DNA of 56,503 nucleotides from Thiobacillus sp. (GCA_030692355.1 JAUYCF010000037.1:1-56503), one strand, 5' to 3'. Shown: positions 8,103 to 14,634, counted from the first letter of the stretch. Program-made: numbers and translations. The notes: generated by a model from the sequence alone, not told the origin.

Positions 8103-8882
8103 ATGTCAGCATCCATTACGCTCCCCCTCATCGGGGCGGCAGATTCTGCAGGCGCGGCGTCCTCGCCGCGAACGAACGCCGACCCGTCAGGCGCTGAAGC
8201 CCTGAAGGACGCCGACCCACTACGCGCTGAAGCGGCGTCACCAGCAACGCTCCGCATCACCGAGGCCTTTCTCTCCCTGCAGGGCGAAACCAGCCGTGCC
8301 GGCTTGCCGACGGTGTTCGTCCGCCTGGCCGGCTGCCCGCTGCGTTGCCGCTGGTGCGATACGCCCTACAGCTTTCAGGGCGGCGAAACCGTCCCGCTGG
8401 CCACGCTGCTGGCGCGGGTGGCGGCGTTTGGCGTGCCGATGGTGTGCGTCACCGGCGGCGAGCCGCTGGCGCAGAAGAGCTGCCTGCCGCTACTGACCGC
8501 GCTGTGCGACGCCGGTTATTCGGTGTCGCTGGAAACCAGCGGCGCGCTCGACATCGGCAAGGTCGACCCGCGGGTGTCGCGCATCGTCGACATCAAGCCG
8601 CCGGCGTCCGGCGAGGCCGCGCGCAACCGTTGGGAAAATATCGCCCACCTCACCCCGCACGACGAGATCAAGTTCGTGCTTGCCGACCGCGCCGACTACG
8701 AGTGGGCGCGCGAAGTCCTCCGGGCGCAAAACCTCGCAGAAGTCTGCCCGGTCCTGTTTTCGCCGGTACAGGGCGAACTGCCGCCGCCGCAGCTGGCGGA
8801 GTGGATCCTCGAAGACCGGCTGCCGGTGCGTCTGCAGGTGCAGCTGCACAAGCTCCTGTGGGGCAGCACCCCCGGCAAGTGA
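8103..8882 (+). CDS. queE: 7-carboxy-7-deazaguanine synthase QueE, with atypical N-terminal extension
   Basis: A radical SAM enzyme converting 6-carboxy-tetrahydropterin to 7-carboxy-7-deazaguanine in queuosine synthesis. The core begins at [13 protein letters not shown] (about residue 50). The [4Fe-4S]-binding CX3CX2C motif is CPLRCRWC, followed by DTPYSF; VTGGEPL is the SAM-binding GGE region. ATG 8103, six bases after cpoB, gives 259 residues. That is about 45 more than a typical short-form QueE, because of an Ala/Ser-rich N-terminus containing an 11-residue tandem repeat. No start codon lies closer to the core in frame. The stop overlaps the queC GTG. Confidence 0.92.
   Translation: MSASITLPLIGAADSAGAASSPRTNADPSGAEALKDADPLRAEAASPATLRITEAFLSLQGETSRAGLPTVFVRLAGCPLRCRWCDTPYSFQGGETVPLATLLARVAAFGVPMVCVTGGEPLAQKSCLPLLTALCDAGYSVSLETSGALDIGKVDPRVSRIVDIKPPASGEAARNRWENIAHLTPHDEIKFVLADRADYEWAREVLRAQNLAEVCPVLFSPVQGELPPPQLAEWILEDRLPVRLQVQLHKLLWGSTPGK
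8178..8243 (+). repeat. Tandem 33-bp duplication inside the queE 5' region
   Basis: Two imperfect 33-base units, each opening with GCCGACCC and sharing GCGCTGAAGC, are joined head to tail. They encode [11 protein letters not shown] and [11 protein letters not shown]. The repeat is in frame and sits in the non-conserved extension ahead of the QueE core. It may be a small duplication or a remnant of an inserted repeat. Confidence 0.7.
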
Positions 8883-9547
8883 AGCCTGCGGTCATCCTGC
8901 TCTCCGGCGGCCTCGACTCCGCCACCGTGCTCGCCATCGCGCGCGAGGCGGGGTACGCCTGCCATGCGCTGAGCCTCGATTACGGCCAGCGCCACACGGC
9001 CGAACTGGCCGCCGCCGCGCGCGTGGCAAAAAACCTCGGCGCCGTCGAGCACCGGGTGATCCGGATCGGACTGGGCGACATCGGCGGCTCGGCGCTCACC
9101 GACGCCTCTATCGCCGTGCCCGAAAGCCCCACCGCGGGCATCCCGGTCACCTACGTGCCCGCGCGCAACACCGTCATGCTGGCGCTGGCGCTCGCTTGGG
9201 CCGAGGTGCTGGGTTCGCGCGACCTCTTCATCGGCGTCAATGCCGTCGACTATTCCGGCTACCCCGACTGCCGGCCCGAATTCATCGCGGCGTTCGAGCA
9301 GATGGCCAACCTCGCCACCCGCGCCGGCGTCGAAGGCGCCCGGCTGCGCGTCCACGCGCCGCTGCAGCACCTGTCCAAGGCGCAAATCATCCAGCGCGGC
9401 ATCGAACTCGGCGTCGATTACGCGCAAACCGTGAGCTGCTACCAGGCCGATGCCGAAGGCCTGGCCTGCGGGCGCTGCGATGCCTGCCGCCTCAGACGCG
9501 AGGGGTTTCGCGCGGCCGGCCTTGCCGATCCGACGCGGTATGGTTGA
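8879..9547 (+). CDS. queC: 7-cyano-7-deazaguanine (preQ0) synthase QueC
   Basis: An ATP-dependent enzyme that turns 7-carboxy-7-deazaguanine into preQ0, the next step after QueE. The 222 residues open with the PP-loop [14 protein letters not shown] and end with the zinc-binding cluster C...ACGRCDAC near the C-terminus. [15 protein letters not shown] is a QueC signature. The GTG start at 8879 overlaps the queE stop (GTGA), so the two are co-translated. Confidence 0.95.
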   Translation: MKPAVILLSGGLDSATVLAIAREAGYACHALSLDYGQRHTAELAAAARVAKNLGAVEHRVIRIGLGDIGGSALTDASIAVPESPTAGIPVTYVPARNTVMLALALAWAEVLGSRDLFIGVNAVDYSGYPDCRPEFIAAFEQMANLATRAGVEGARLRVHAPLQHLSKAQIIQRGIELGVDYAQTVSCYQADAEGLACGRCDACRLRREGFRAAGLADPTRYG

Positions 9548-9570
9548 GGGACGCGGATTGATTCGATCGG

Positions 9571-9600
9571 GTCATTGCGAGCGCAGCGCGGCAATCCGGC
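9571..9600. repeat. Half-copy of family A repeat downstream of queC
   Basis: GTCATTGCGAGCGCAGCGCG followed by GCAATCCGGC matches one inner arm of the family A palindrome. No full opposing arm is present, so this is a degenerate or partial copy. It begins 24 bases after the queC stop. Confidence 0.6.
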
Positions 9601-9642
9601 GCATTCGGCAAGGTATTGCCGACCTGCGGCCAGCTGGAATTG

Positions 9643-9765
9643 AACCCGGATTGTTCATTAGGGCGAGATGCTTTGAGTAGGGTGCACTCCGTGCACCTTC
9701 GGGCGTCAATCGGTGCACGGAGTGCACCCTACGCACCATCAATCGTCCAATGAACAATCCGGGTT
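9643..9765. repeat. Double inverted-repeat element (family B), copy 1
   Basis: Perfect 17-bp terminal inverted repeats (AACCCGGATTGTTCATT at 9643 and its complement ending at 9765) enclose a second perfect 20-bp inverted pair. The inner left arm TAGGGTGCACTCCGTGCACC is at 9678-9697 and the right arm GGTGCACGGAGTGCACCCTA at 9712-9731. A second copy sits at 49334. The size (123 bp), lack of coding and nested palindromes suggest a MITE-like, transposase-dependent element. The 367-base gap between queC and the next gene holds this element, the half-copy of family A and the leader described next. Confidence 0.8.
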
Positions 9766-9825
9766 GAAAGCAAGGTGGCCTGAAACGGGCCTGGGGCACG
9801 GATGTAATGGTATTTAATATCCAGT

Positions 9826-9859
9826 TTGCATTCGGGGCGGAACCATTAGAATTCCGCCT
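9826..9859 (+). promoter_or_regulatory. Possible promoter and hairpin upstream of the YeeE-type transporter
   Basis: TTGCAT (9826-9831) and TAGAAT (9847-9852) resemble -35 and -10 boxes but are only 15 bases apart. The same stretch contains the inverted repeat GGCGGAA...TTCCGCC (arms near 9837 and 9853). It could be an operator or a leader hairpin for the transporter gene. Weak evidence from pattern only. Confidence 0.25.
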
Positions 9860-9915
9860 GCCATTCGGGTATGCGCGGCGCATGCCGTCCCTCCTTCCAA
9901 ACGAGAGGTAGACTC

Positions 9916-11091
9916 ATGATCTACGAAGATTTTGCAAGCGCTCAGTCGTTTTTCCTGTGGTCGACCTTCGCGGTCGCGCTGGTCATGGGCGCCGTGGTCA
10001 ACAAGACCAATTTCTGCACCATGGGCGCGGTCTCCGACTGGGTCAACATGGGCGACACCGGCCGCCTGCGCGCCTGGGTCCTGGCCATCGCGGTCGGCGT
10101 GCTGGGCGTGATGGCTCTCGAAGCGGCCGGCATGGTGAACGTCACCAGTACCTTCCCGCCCTACCGCCAGGCCAACCTGGTGTGGCTCGAAAACGTGCTC
10201 GGCGGTGTTCTGTTCGGCATCGGCATGACGCTCGCCTCCGGTTGCGGCAACAAGACACTGATCCGCATCGGCGGCGGCAACCTCAAGTCAGTCATGGTGC
10301 TGGGCGTCATCGGCCTTATCGCCTACTTCATGATCAACCCCTTCCCGGGCAGCGACCAGACCCTGTATTCCACCCTGTTCTATTCGTGGACCAACCCGGC
10401 AGCGGTTGCGCTCTCCACCAACCAGGACCTCGGCGCGATGCTCTTCAGCGACAACGTCGCCACCGGCCGCATGGTGATGGGGGGCATCGTCGGCGTTCTG
10501 CTGCTGGCCTGGGCCTTCAAGTCGGCCGATTTCCGCGGCAACTTCGACAACATCCTCGGCGGCCTTGTCGTCGGCCTTGCCGTGCTCGCGGCCTGGTATG
10601 TCACCAGCAACATCGCAGTGAACGCCGACGGCGAAATGATGTCGCTGCAGACCTACGTTCAGGAATGGGATATGTACGCGCCGGCCGACGCAGTCAAACC
10701 CGCCGCTGCCGGTCCGCTGGCCTCGCAATCCTTCACCTTCATCAACCCGATGGGGCAAACCCTTGGCTACGCGACGAGCGGCTTCGACCGCACCTTGCTC
10801 ACCTTCGGCATCATGGCGTTGGCCGGCGTCATCGCCGGCTCCCTGCTGTGGTCGCTGATTTCGCGCAGCTTCCGCATCGAGTGGTTCGCTTCCGCTGGCG
10901 ACTTCGTCAACCACCTGATCGGCGCGATCCTCATGGGCTTCGGCGGCGTGCTGGCGATGGGTTGCACCATCGGCCAGGGCATCACCGGCTTTTCCACCCT
11001 GGCGCTGGGCTCCATCCTCACCTTCATCGCCATCGTGGTCGGCAGCGCGGCCACCATGAAAGTGCAGTACTTCCTGATGATGCGCGGCTAA
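9916..11091 (+). CDS. YeeE/YedE family thiosulfate/sulfur transporter
   Basis: A 391-residue polytopic membrane protein with two internally related halves. Each carries the conserved Gly-Cys signature: GMTLASGCGNKTL in the first half and GGVLAMGCTIGQGITGFS in the second, plus TNFCTMGA near the N-terminus. In characterised YeeE/TsuA proteins such cysteines relay thiosulfate through the membrane. ATG 9916 follows GAGAGGTAG, a good ribosome binding site; the upstream in-frame codons are not needed. The gene stands alone, flanked by repeats and tRNA-Lys. Substrate could be thiosulfate, sulfite or another sulfur anion. Confidence 0.88.
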   Translation: MIYEDFASAQSFFLWSTFAVALVMGAVVNKTNFCTMGAVSDWVNMGDTGRLRAWVLAIAVGVLGVMALEAAGMVNVTSTFPPYRQANLVWLENVLGGVLFGIGMTLASGCGNKTLIRIGGGNLKSVMVLGVIGLIAYFMINPFPGSDQTLYSTLFYSWTNPAAVALSTNQDLGAMLFSDNVATGRMVMGGIVGVLLLAWAFKSADFRGNFDNILGGLVVGLAVLAAWYVTSNIAVNADGEMMSLQTYVQEWDMYAPADAVKPAAAGPLASQSFTFINPMGQTLGYATSGFDRTLLTFGIMALAGVIAGSLLWSLISRSFRIEWFASAGDFVNHLIGAILMGFGGVLAMGCTIGQGITGFSTLALGSILTFIAIVVGSAATMKVQYFLMMRG

Positions 11092-11129
11092 GGGTGGTGT
11101 GACGCGCTTCAAAAAAGCGTCATGGCCCT

Positions 11130-11158
11130 TTACCCCGGTACGCCGCATCGGCTATAAT
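11130..11158 (+). promoter_or_regulatory. Probable tRNA-Lys promoter
   Basis: A perfect -10 box TATAAT (11153-11158) lies 37 bases before the tRNA 5' end. A weak -35 candidate TTACCC (11130-11135) is 17 bases upstream. GC-rich sequence CGCGCTTTCGCGG follows the -10, as in stringently controlled stable-RNA promoters. Confidence 0.5.
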
Positions 11159-11195
11159 TTCGCGCTTTCGCGGATAGGGTTTCAGCCCCGTCCCC

Positions 11196-11271
11196 GGGCC
11201 GGTAGCTCAGCTGGTAGAGCAGCGGACTTTTAATCCGTTGGTCCCGAGTTCGAATCTCGGCCGGCCCACCA
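11196..11271 (+). tRNA. tRNA-Lys (anticodon UUU)
   Basis: A 76-base cloverleaf. The acceptor arm GGGCCGG pairs with CCGGCCC (11261-11267). The D-arm is GCTCAGCTGGTAGAGC. The anticodon stem GCGGA/TCCGT encloses loop CTTTTAA with anticodon TTT at 11229-11231. The T-arm contains GTTCGAATC, and the 3' end is discriminator A followed by an encoded CCA. A toxin-antitoxin island starts directly downstream, but no duplicated tRNA 3' end was seen. Confidence 0.97.
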
Positions 11272-11281
11272 GAATCAAGCA

Positions 11282-11313
11282 AAAGCCACGGGAAACCGTG
11301 GCTTTTTGCTTTT
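11282..11313 (+). terminator. Rho-independent terminator of tRNA-Lys
   Basis: AAAGCCACGG-GAAA-CCGTGGCTTT forms a 10-bp stem with a GNRA-like tetraloop. A T-rich tail (TTGCTTTT) follows, ten bases after the tRNA CCA. Confidence 0.85.
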
Positions 11314-11406
11314 CCCCGCCATGTCGTGGGATATGGTGTGACCCCCCATTTATTCAATTCGTCGCGTACCGGCAGAAATTTTTTTCTGGTTGGCTGACGG
11401 GATTGC

Positions 11407-11625
11407 TTATTTGCCGCTGGCATCCAGTCGATCCAGGATGATCAGCGCCTGTTGCACGTCGCCCTGTGCCGCCAGGGTGCGGAATCGGTTTTCGGTATCC
11501 CAGGCCGCCAGTGCCTGGGCACTCATTTCTTCCACCAGCTTGTTCACACTCAGACCACGGCTGCGAGCCAGTGACTTGAGGCGCTCAGCCGTATCGTCCG
11601 GCAAACGAACCGTTAACGTACTCAT
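11407..11625 (-). CDS. Ribbon-helix-helix antitoxin-like protein paired with PIN toxin
   Basis: A 72-residue protein. The start, MSTLTVRLPDDTAERLKSLA, is a typical CopG/Arc-type ribbon-helix-helix DNA-binding module: the TVRLP strand followed by RLKSLARSRGLSVNKLVEEM. The C-terminal part (ENRFRTLAAQGD) likely binds the toxin. The gene lies downstream of the PIN toxin with a four-base ATGA overlap, so toxin precedes antitoxin. The complex would be expected to repress its own promoter. Confidence 0.83.
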   Translation of the reverse strand: MSTLTVRLPDDTAERLKSLARSRGLSVNKLVEEMSAQALAAWDTENRFRTLAAQGDVQQALIILDRLDASGK

Positions 11626-12041
11626 CGTGTTTTCTCCAAATATTCTGCAGGCGTGTGCACCCGCAGCCCGTTTAACAATAACTCGCCACGGCGAATGTCG
11701 CGAACATTGTGGGTAATGATCGCCGCCGCCCCGCCTGCCATGGCCAACTCTATAAGGTGGTTGTCCGCCTCATCCGGCAAGTTGGGACGCCAACCGTAAT
11801 AGATATTTACCCAGCGCCCAACCCTGGCCAGGGCCGCCAGCACCTGTCGCCGCTCTTTGCTGGTGGTGGCATCCGTCCAAACGGGCCGCCCCAGCAAATC
11901 TTCGTATTCGAGCCACAAGGCGTTACCGAACAGCGGTTCGATCCTGCCCTGCAACGCGTCGCGTAAAACCGCCCGCGAAGCACCGCCATCCGAGCGCAGT
12001 CCCGCAACAAAAATATTGGTGTCGATCACAGCTGAAATCAT
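11622..12041 (-). CDS. PIN-domain toxin (COG1569-like)
   Basis: About 139 residues from ATG 12041. It opens MISAVIDTNIFVAGLRS, in which D7 is the first acidic residue of a PIN ribonuclease. Further acidic positions lie around LEYEDLL, PDEADNHLIELA and THNVRDIRR. Longer starts at 12065 are possible but would overlap the predicted -10 box, which argues for 12041. Likely an RNA-cutting toxin whose partner is the overlapping RHH gene. No visible damage to the reading frame or catalytic acids. Confidence 0.82.
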   Translation of the reverse strand: MISAVIDTNIFVAGLRSDGGASRAVLRDALQGRIEPLFGNALWLEYEDLLGRPVWTDATTSKERRQVLAALARVGRWVNIYYGWRPNLPDEADNHLIELAMAGGAAAIITHNVRDIRRGELLLNGLRVHTPAEYLEKTR

Positions 12042-12048
12042 GAATGAC

Positions 12049-12078
12049 AGCATATGTGCCATCATGTTTCTTTGTCAA
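12049..12078 (-). promoter_or_regulatory. Promoter of the PIN/RHH operon
   Basis: Read on the minus strand: consensus -35 TTGACA (12078-12073), an 18-base spacer, and -10 TATGCT (12054-12049). The predicted start site falls at or next to the ATG at 12041, so the toxin message may be nearly leaderless. Pattern-based; not proven. Confidence 0.5.
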
Positions 12079-12178
12079 GATGACTGATGCGTTGGTCGAG
12101 CTTGCAGTCAACAACGGTTGGCTAATGGGTGACCCCATTTTGGCAGAGGGCTGAGTCTGTCGTTATGGGTGGCGGCGC

Positions 12179-12207
12179 TTGAAACGAGCTCTAATTAGCT
12201 CTATATT
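12179..12207 (+). promoter_or_regulatory. Promoter and probable operator of the Phd/RelE operon
   Basis: TTGAAA (12179-12184), a 17-base spacer and TATATT (12202-12207) make a good sigma-70 promoter. The spacer contains the palindrome CTAATTAG flanked by two AGCTCTA repeats (GAGCTCTAATTAGCTCTA), the kind of site bound by Phd/YefM antitoxins for autorepression. The antitoxin ATG lies 29 bases downstream. Confidence 0.6.
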
Positions 12208-12235
12208 CGTAGCCGACACACTGAAGGGAAGAACC

Positions 12236-12487
12236 ATGGACACCATCTACGCCGACTACTCGATCAGCATGACCGAGTTCAAAAAGAATCCGGCGCAGGT
12301 ACTGCGCACGGCGGGCGAGAAGCCGGTGGCGGTGCTCAACCACAACCGGCCGGCGTTTTACATGCTCACCCCCAAGCTCTTCGAAGCCTTGGTCGAAGAA
12401 TTGTCCGACCGGCATCTGGTTGATCTGGTGCGCCAGCGCCTGGCACGCAAGGACACCGCCATCGAGGTGGATATTGACCAAATCTGA
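12236..12487 (+). CDS. Phd/YefM-family antitoxin
   Basis: An 83-residue protein. The N-terminal Phd/YefM fold contains SISMTEFKKNPAQVLRTAGE and PVAVLNHNRPAFYMLTP; the C-terminal tail would wrap around a RelE-type toxin. ATG 12236 follows GAAGGGAAG, a good ribosome binding site. The upstream in-frame codons would start inside the promoter, so they are rejected. The cognate toxin gene overlaps the 3' end but is frameshifted, so this may be an antitoxin without an active partner. Confidence 0.86.
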   Translation: MDTIYADYSISMTEFKKNPAQVLRTAGEKPVAVLNHNRPAFYMLTPKLFEALVEELSDRHLVDLVRQRLARKDTAIEVDIDQI

Positions 12488-12802
12488 CGCAACCCAGGGT
12501 GTGTCGCGATACCGGCTCAAATTTCTGCCGGATGCCCTCGGGGAATGGAATGCCCTCGATGGCAGCGTCAAGGAAGTGCTGCGCAAGGCACTCAAGAAGC
12601 GCCTCCAGCAACCGCACACCCCCGGCGCGCAACTGCACGGAGACCTGCGTAATTGCTACAGATCAAGCTGCGCAAGCAGGGCTATCGTCTGGTCTATAGC
12701 GTCGAAGACGATGCGCTGGTCGTGCTCATGCTTGCCGTTGACAAGCGCGGTGATATGGCGGCTTACCGGTCAGCCCTTGATCGCCTGCTGTCCGGCCAGT
12801 AG
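12474..12802 (+). pseudogene. RelE/ParE-family toxin gene with a one-base frameshift
   Basis: The first part (frame of 12474, TTG or GTG 12501 start) reads YRLKFLPDALGEWNALDGSV and HTPGAQLHGDLRNCY, typical of RelE. After about 12658 the family continues in the +1-shifted frame: IKLRKQGYRLVYSVEDDALV and LMLAVDKRGD, ending at TAG 12800. The likely cause is loss of one A where TACAAGATCAAG would be expected but TACAGATCAAG is present. Without correction the protein diverges after LRNCY and loses the catalytic C-terminal strand. It could be a true inactivation, a sequencing error or rarely a programmed shift. Confidence 0.8.
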
Positions 12803-12848
12803 CCGCCAGCCCAGAATATCGTGTCTACCCATTATTGACTGTTGACTG

Positions 12849-13184
12849 TCAATAAAGGGCGGCGAGCGCTGCCTCGGGGGCTTTGTCCAGCACCTTGAGC
12901 AACGCCTTGGCCGCGCCCGTGGGGCTGCGCTTGCCTTGTTCCCAGTTGCGGATGGTGTCGAGCGGAACGTCGATCCGTTCGGAGAACTCGGCCTGGGTCA
13001 ACCCAAGTCGCTTGCGAACCCGTCGCGCGAACTTGGCGGCATCTTGCATGGCCCCGGCTTCATCGGTAGCTGCTAGCCTGGCAATGTCTTCTTCGCTGGC
13101 GGCGTCCACGCGGGCGGGGTCAATGCGTCCAGGTAGCAAGGATGCCGGGACGGCGGGATCAATTGTCACGCGTACTGTCTTCAT
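12849..13184 (-). CDS. XRE-type helix-turn-helix antitoxin partnered with BrnT
   Basis: A 111-residue protein from ATG 13184 (MKTVRVTIDP). The C-terminal helix-turn-helix contains GLTQAEFSERIDVPLDTIRN and WEQGKRSPTGAAKALL. It overlaps the 3' end of the upstream brnT-like gene by 26 bases, matching a two-gene toxin-antitoxin operon. Classical BrnA antitoxins are ribbon-helix-helix proteins, so an XRE partner is a variant pairing. Expected to repress its own promoter. Confidence 0.82.
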   Translation of the reverse strand: MKTVRVTIDPAVPASLLPGRIDPARVDAASEEDIARLAATDEAGAMQDAAKFARRVRKRLGLTQAEFSERIDVPLDTIRNWEQGKRSPTGAAKALLKVLDKAPEAALAALY

Positions 13185-13440
13185 AATGCTTGACCTCTCG
13201 TTGGTTGGCTTTGCGTGCCGGGATGATGCGCATGGCGCCATGCTTGGGGGTGTAGACCACCACGAACAGGCGCCGTTCGATCTTGCCCATCAGTTGATAG
13301 CGCTCTTCGCCGTAGCTGTGCCGGGTATCGGCTTGAATAATGCGATCCGGGTCGAAAAAGGCTCTGGCGGCGTAAGCGAAATCGAACCCGTGTTCCTGAA
13401 AGCACGTTTCACTCTTCGCCTCATCCCATTCGAAATTCAT
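13159..13440 (-). CDS. brnT: BrnT-family toxin
   Basis: 93 residues with the family hallmarks: MNFEWDEAKSE at the start, QEHGFDFAYAARAFFDPD, the central RRLFVVVYT and the C-terminal RIIPARKANQRE. BrnT proteins are RelE-fold ribonuclease toxins that inhibit translation. The reading frame is complete, unlike the second BrnT-like gene at 48529. First gene of the minus-strand pair with the XRE antitoxin. Confidence 0.88.
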   Translation of the reverse strand: MNFEWDEAKSETCFQEHGFDFAYAARAFFDPDRIIQADTRHSYGEERYQLMGKIERRLFVVVYTPKHGAMRIIPARKANQREVKHYEDSTRDN

Positions 13441-13445
13441 GGTTA

Positions 13446-13474
13446 ACTGTAGCCCATTGGCCTACATTCGGCAA
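13446..13474 (-). promoter_or_regulatory. Possible promoter of the BrnT/XRE operon
   Basis: On the minus strand TTGCCG (13474-13469), a 17-base spacer and TACAGT (13451-13446) sit five bases before the brnT ATG. If used, transcription would start at or beside the start codon, echoing the PIN toxin arrangement. Both boxes match consensus at four of six positions. Confidence 0.35.
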
Positions 13475-13629
13475 GCCAGGGTCAATTCAGCATCCGAGAG
13501 GTCTGACGCCTGATTTTCATGGATATCGTGACGCCGTTTTCCTCCTGCAAAGCCAGATTTGACCCCGGTTCCATGGGTAAAGGGAAGCGTCCCCTTTGTC
13601 CTTTGTCGCGCCAAGTCAGCGTTCGGCGA

Positions 13630-14001
13630 TCATCTGGAAACAGTCTCCGCAATCAGCACATCAGCCGGAATACCCAGGCTCTGGTGCAGTCTGCGGATCA
13701 TGGCCAGTGTCAGCGGGCGCTTGCGGTTCAGGACTTCATAGACGCGGTTGCTCTTGCCGATGATCGGCTCAAGGTCTTTGATGGAAAGACCGCCTTGATC
13801 CATACGGAATTTGATGGCTTCCACCGGATCAGGTGCAGTGATGGGCACGTGCTTTGCCTCGTAAGCCTGCACCAGCGTGGCCAGAATGTCCAGACGATCG
13901 CCCTCCGGCGTACCCGGATCAGGGTCGGAATCCATCAAGGCCGAAATCTCTTTGAGGGCGGCCTTGTAATCTGCTTCGGTGTGGATAGGGCGGATGTCCA
14001 T
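13630..14001 (-). CDS. higA: HigA-family antitoxin (HTH, COG5499-like)
   Basis: A 123-residue protein beginning MDIRPIHTEADYKAALKEIS, the conserved N-terminus of this HigA class. The C-terminal helix-turn-helix has MDQGGLSIKDLEPIIGKSN and VLNRKRPLTLAMIRRLH. It is second in the operon, 17 bases after higB, the usual HigBA order. Intact. Confidence 0.9.
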   Translation of the reverse strand: MDIRPIHTEADYKAALKEISALMDSDPDPGTPEGDRLDILATLVQAYEAKHVPITAPDPVEAIKFRMDQGGLSIKDLEPIIGKSNRVYEVLNRKRPLTLAMIRRLHQSLGIPADVLIAETVSR

Positions 14002-14018
14002 GTTTTCTCCGTGGCCGG

Positions 14019-14321
14019 TCAGGCCAATTCAACGGTTTCTGCGTTCGCTGCGTCGTACTCTTTGTGGGTGCCGACAAACTTCACGTAGACGATCTGCAAC
14101 TTGTACGCAACGGCCACGATCAGCCGGTAGTCATTGCCTGTGATGATGAAGACCACACGACGGTTCTTCAGCACGCTGGCACTGCGGTACTGCGCCTTGA
14201 TGTCGGCGGGCTGGCTCCAGGTCGCACTCGTGGCTTCCTCGTACCAAGCCTTCAACGGCTGCTCGGCATCGGGATAGCGCTCCCAGAAGGCCCGGAGGGT
14301 AGACACGGCAATCACTCGCAT
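14019..14321 (-). CDS. higB: HigB-family mRNA interferase toxin (COG4680-like)
   Basis: A 100-residue RelE-superfamily toxin from ATG 14321 (MRVIAVSTLRAFWERYPDAE). It contains WYEEATSATWSQPADIK, NRRVVFIITGNDYRLIVAV and YVKFVGTHKEYDAA, the standard order of the HigB/HI1419-like family. A longer start at 14357 would read through the predicted operator, so the shorter one is preferred. Intact; partner higA lies downstream. Confidence 0.9.
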   Translation of the reverse strand: MRVIAVSTLRAFWERYPDAEQPLKAWYEEATSATWSQPADIKAQYRSASVLKNRRVVFIITGNDYRLIVAVAYKLQIVYVKFVGTHKEYDAANAETVELA

Positions 14322-14334
14322 TTGTCGAAGTCTG

Positions 14335-14349
14335 GTCCCGTTACGGGAC
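14335..14349. promoter_or_regulatory. Candidate HigA operator
   Basis: GTCCCGT-T-ACGGGAC is a perfect 15-bp palindrome located 14 bases upstream of the higB start. HigA-type antitoxins bind such palindromes to repress higBA. The assignment rests on position and symmetry. Confidence 0.5.
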
Positions 14350-14435
14350 TGGTGCAAGAGGCATCCAGCGCAAGCGACATCGGCAAATGGGCGTCATCCA
14401 CAACTCCGATGGCAGACCCCATTTATTGTTTCCGA

Positions 14436-14465
14436 TTCCCAAAGAAAAAGCCTCCCGAAGGAGGC
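14436..14465 (-). terminator. Strong rho-independent terminator on the minus strand with no gene in front of it
   Basis: Read leftward: GCCTCC-TTCG-GGAGGC (14465-14450) followed by TTTTTCTTT. UUCG is an extra-stable tetraloop. No minus-strand gene ends nearby: to the right the first coding sequence is the plus-strand gene at 14635, and to the left higB begins at 14321. It therefore either terminates a short unannotated minus-strand RNA or shields higBA from read-through. The 313-base gap 14322-14634 otherwise holds the HigA operator, the palindrome at 14540 and the 14635 leader. Confidence 0.7.
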
Positions 14466-14539
14466 AGCACTGGTTGGCGCCTAGTGTGTAACAAGATTTT
14501 TGGATTGTTTGTTCAAATAAATCAATGCGATGCATTGCC

Positions 14540-14559
14540 TATACAACTAAAGTTGTATA
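14540..14559. promoter_or_regulatory. Inverted repeat TATACAACT-AA-AGTTGTATA, candidate operator
   Basis: A perfect 9-bp inverted repeat with a two-base spacer, upstream of the helix-hairpin-helix gene. A -10-like TATAGA (14556-14561) overlaps its right arm, with TTGCCT (14535-14540) 15 bases before. A repressor bound here would block that promoter. The cognate regulator is unknown. Confidence 0.45.
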
Positions 14560-14634
14560 GATCGTTTCTCTGGCCGAAGGTAATTTGCTGCGTGGGCATT
14601 TGCCCACAACCGATGATCTTCATAAGGAGGCAAT

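Noticed and set aside
9643-9765. CRISPR repeat or rho-independent terminator
   Set aside because: Only one nested palindrome with no spacer array or T-tract, and a second copy far away suits a mobile element better.
11407-14349. Chromosomal integron array of toxin-antitoxin cassettes
   Set aside because: No integrase and no attC-like GTTRRRY/RYYYAAC palindromes between cassettes, and orientations are mixed.
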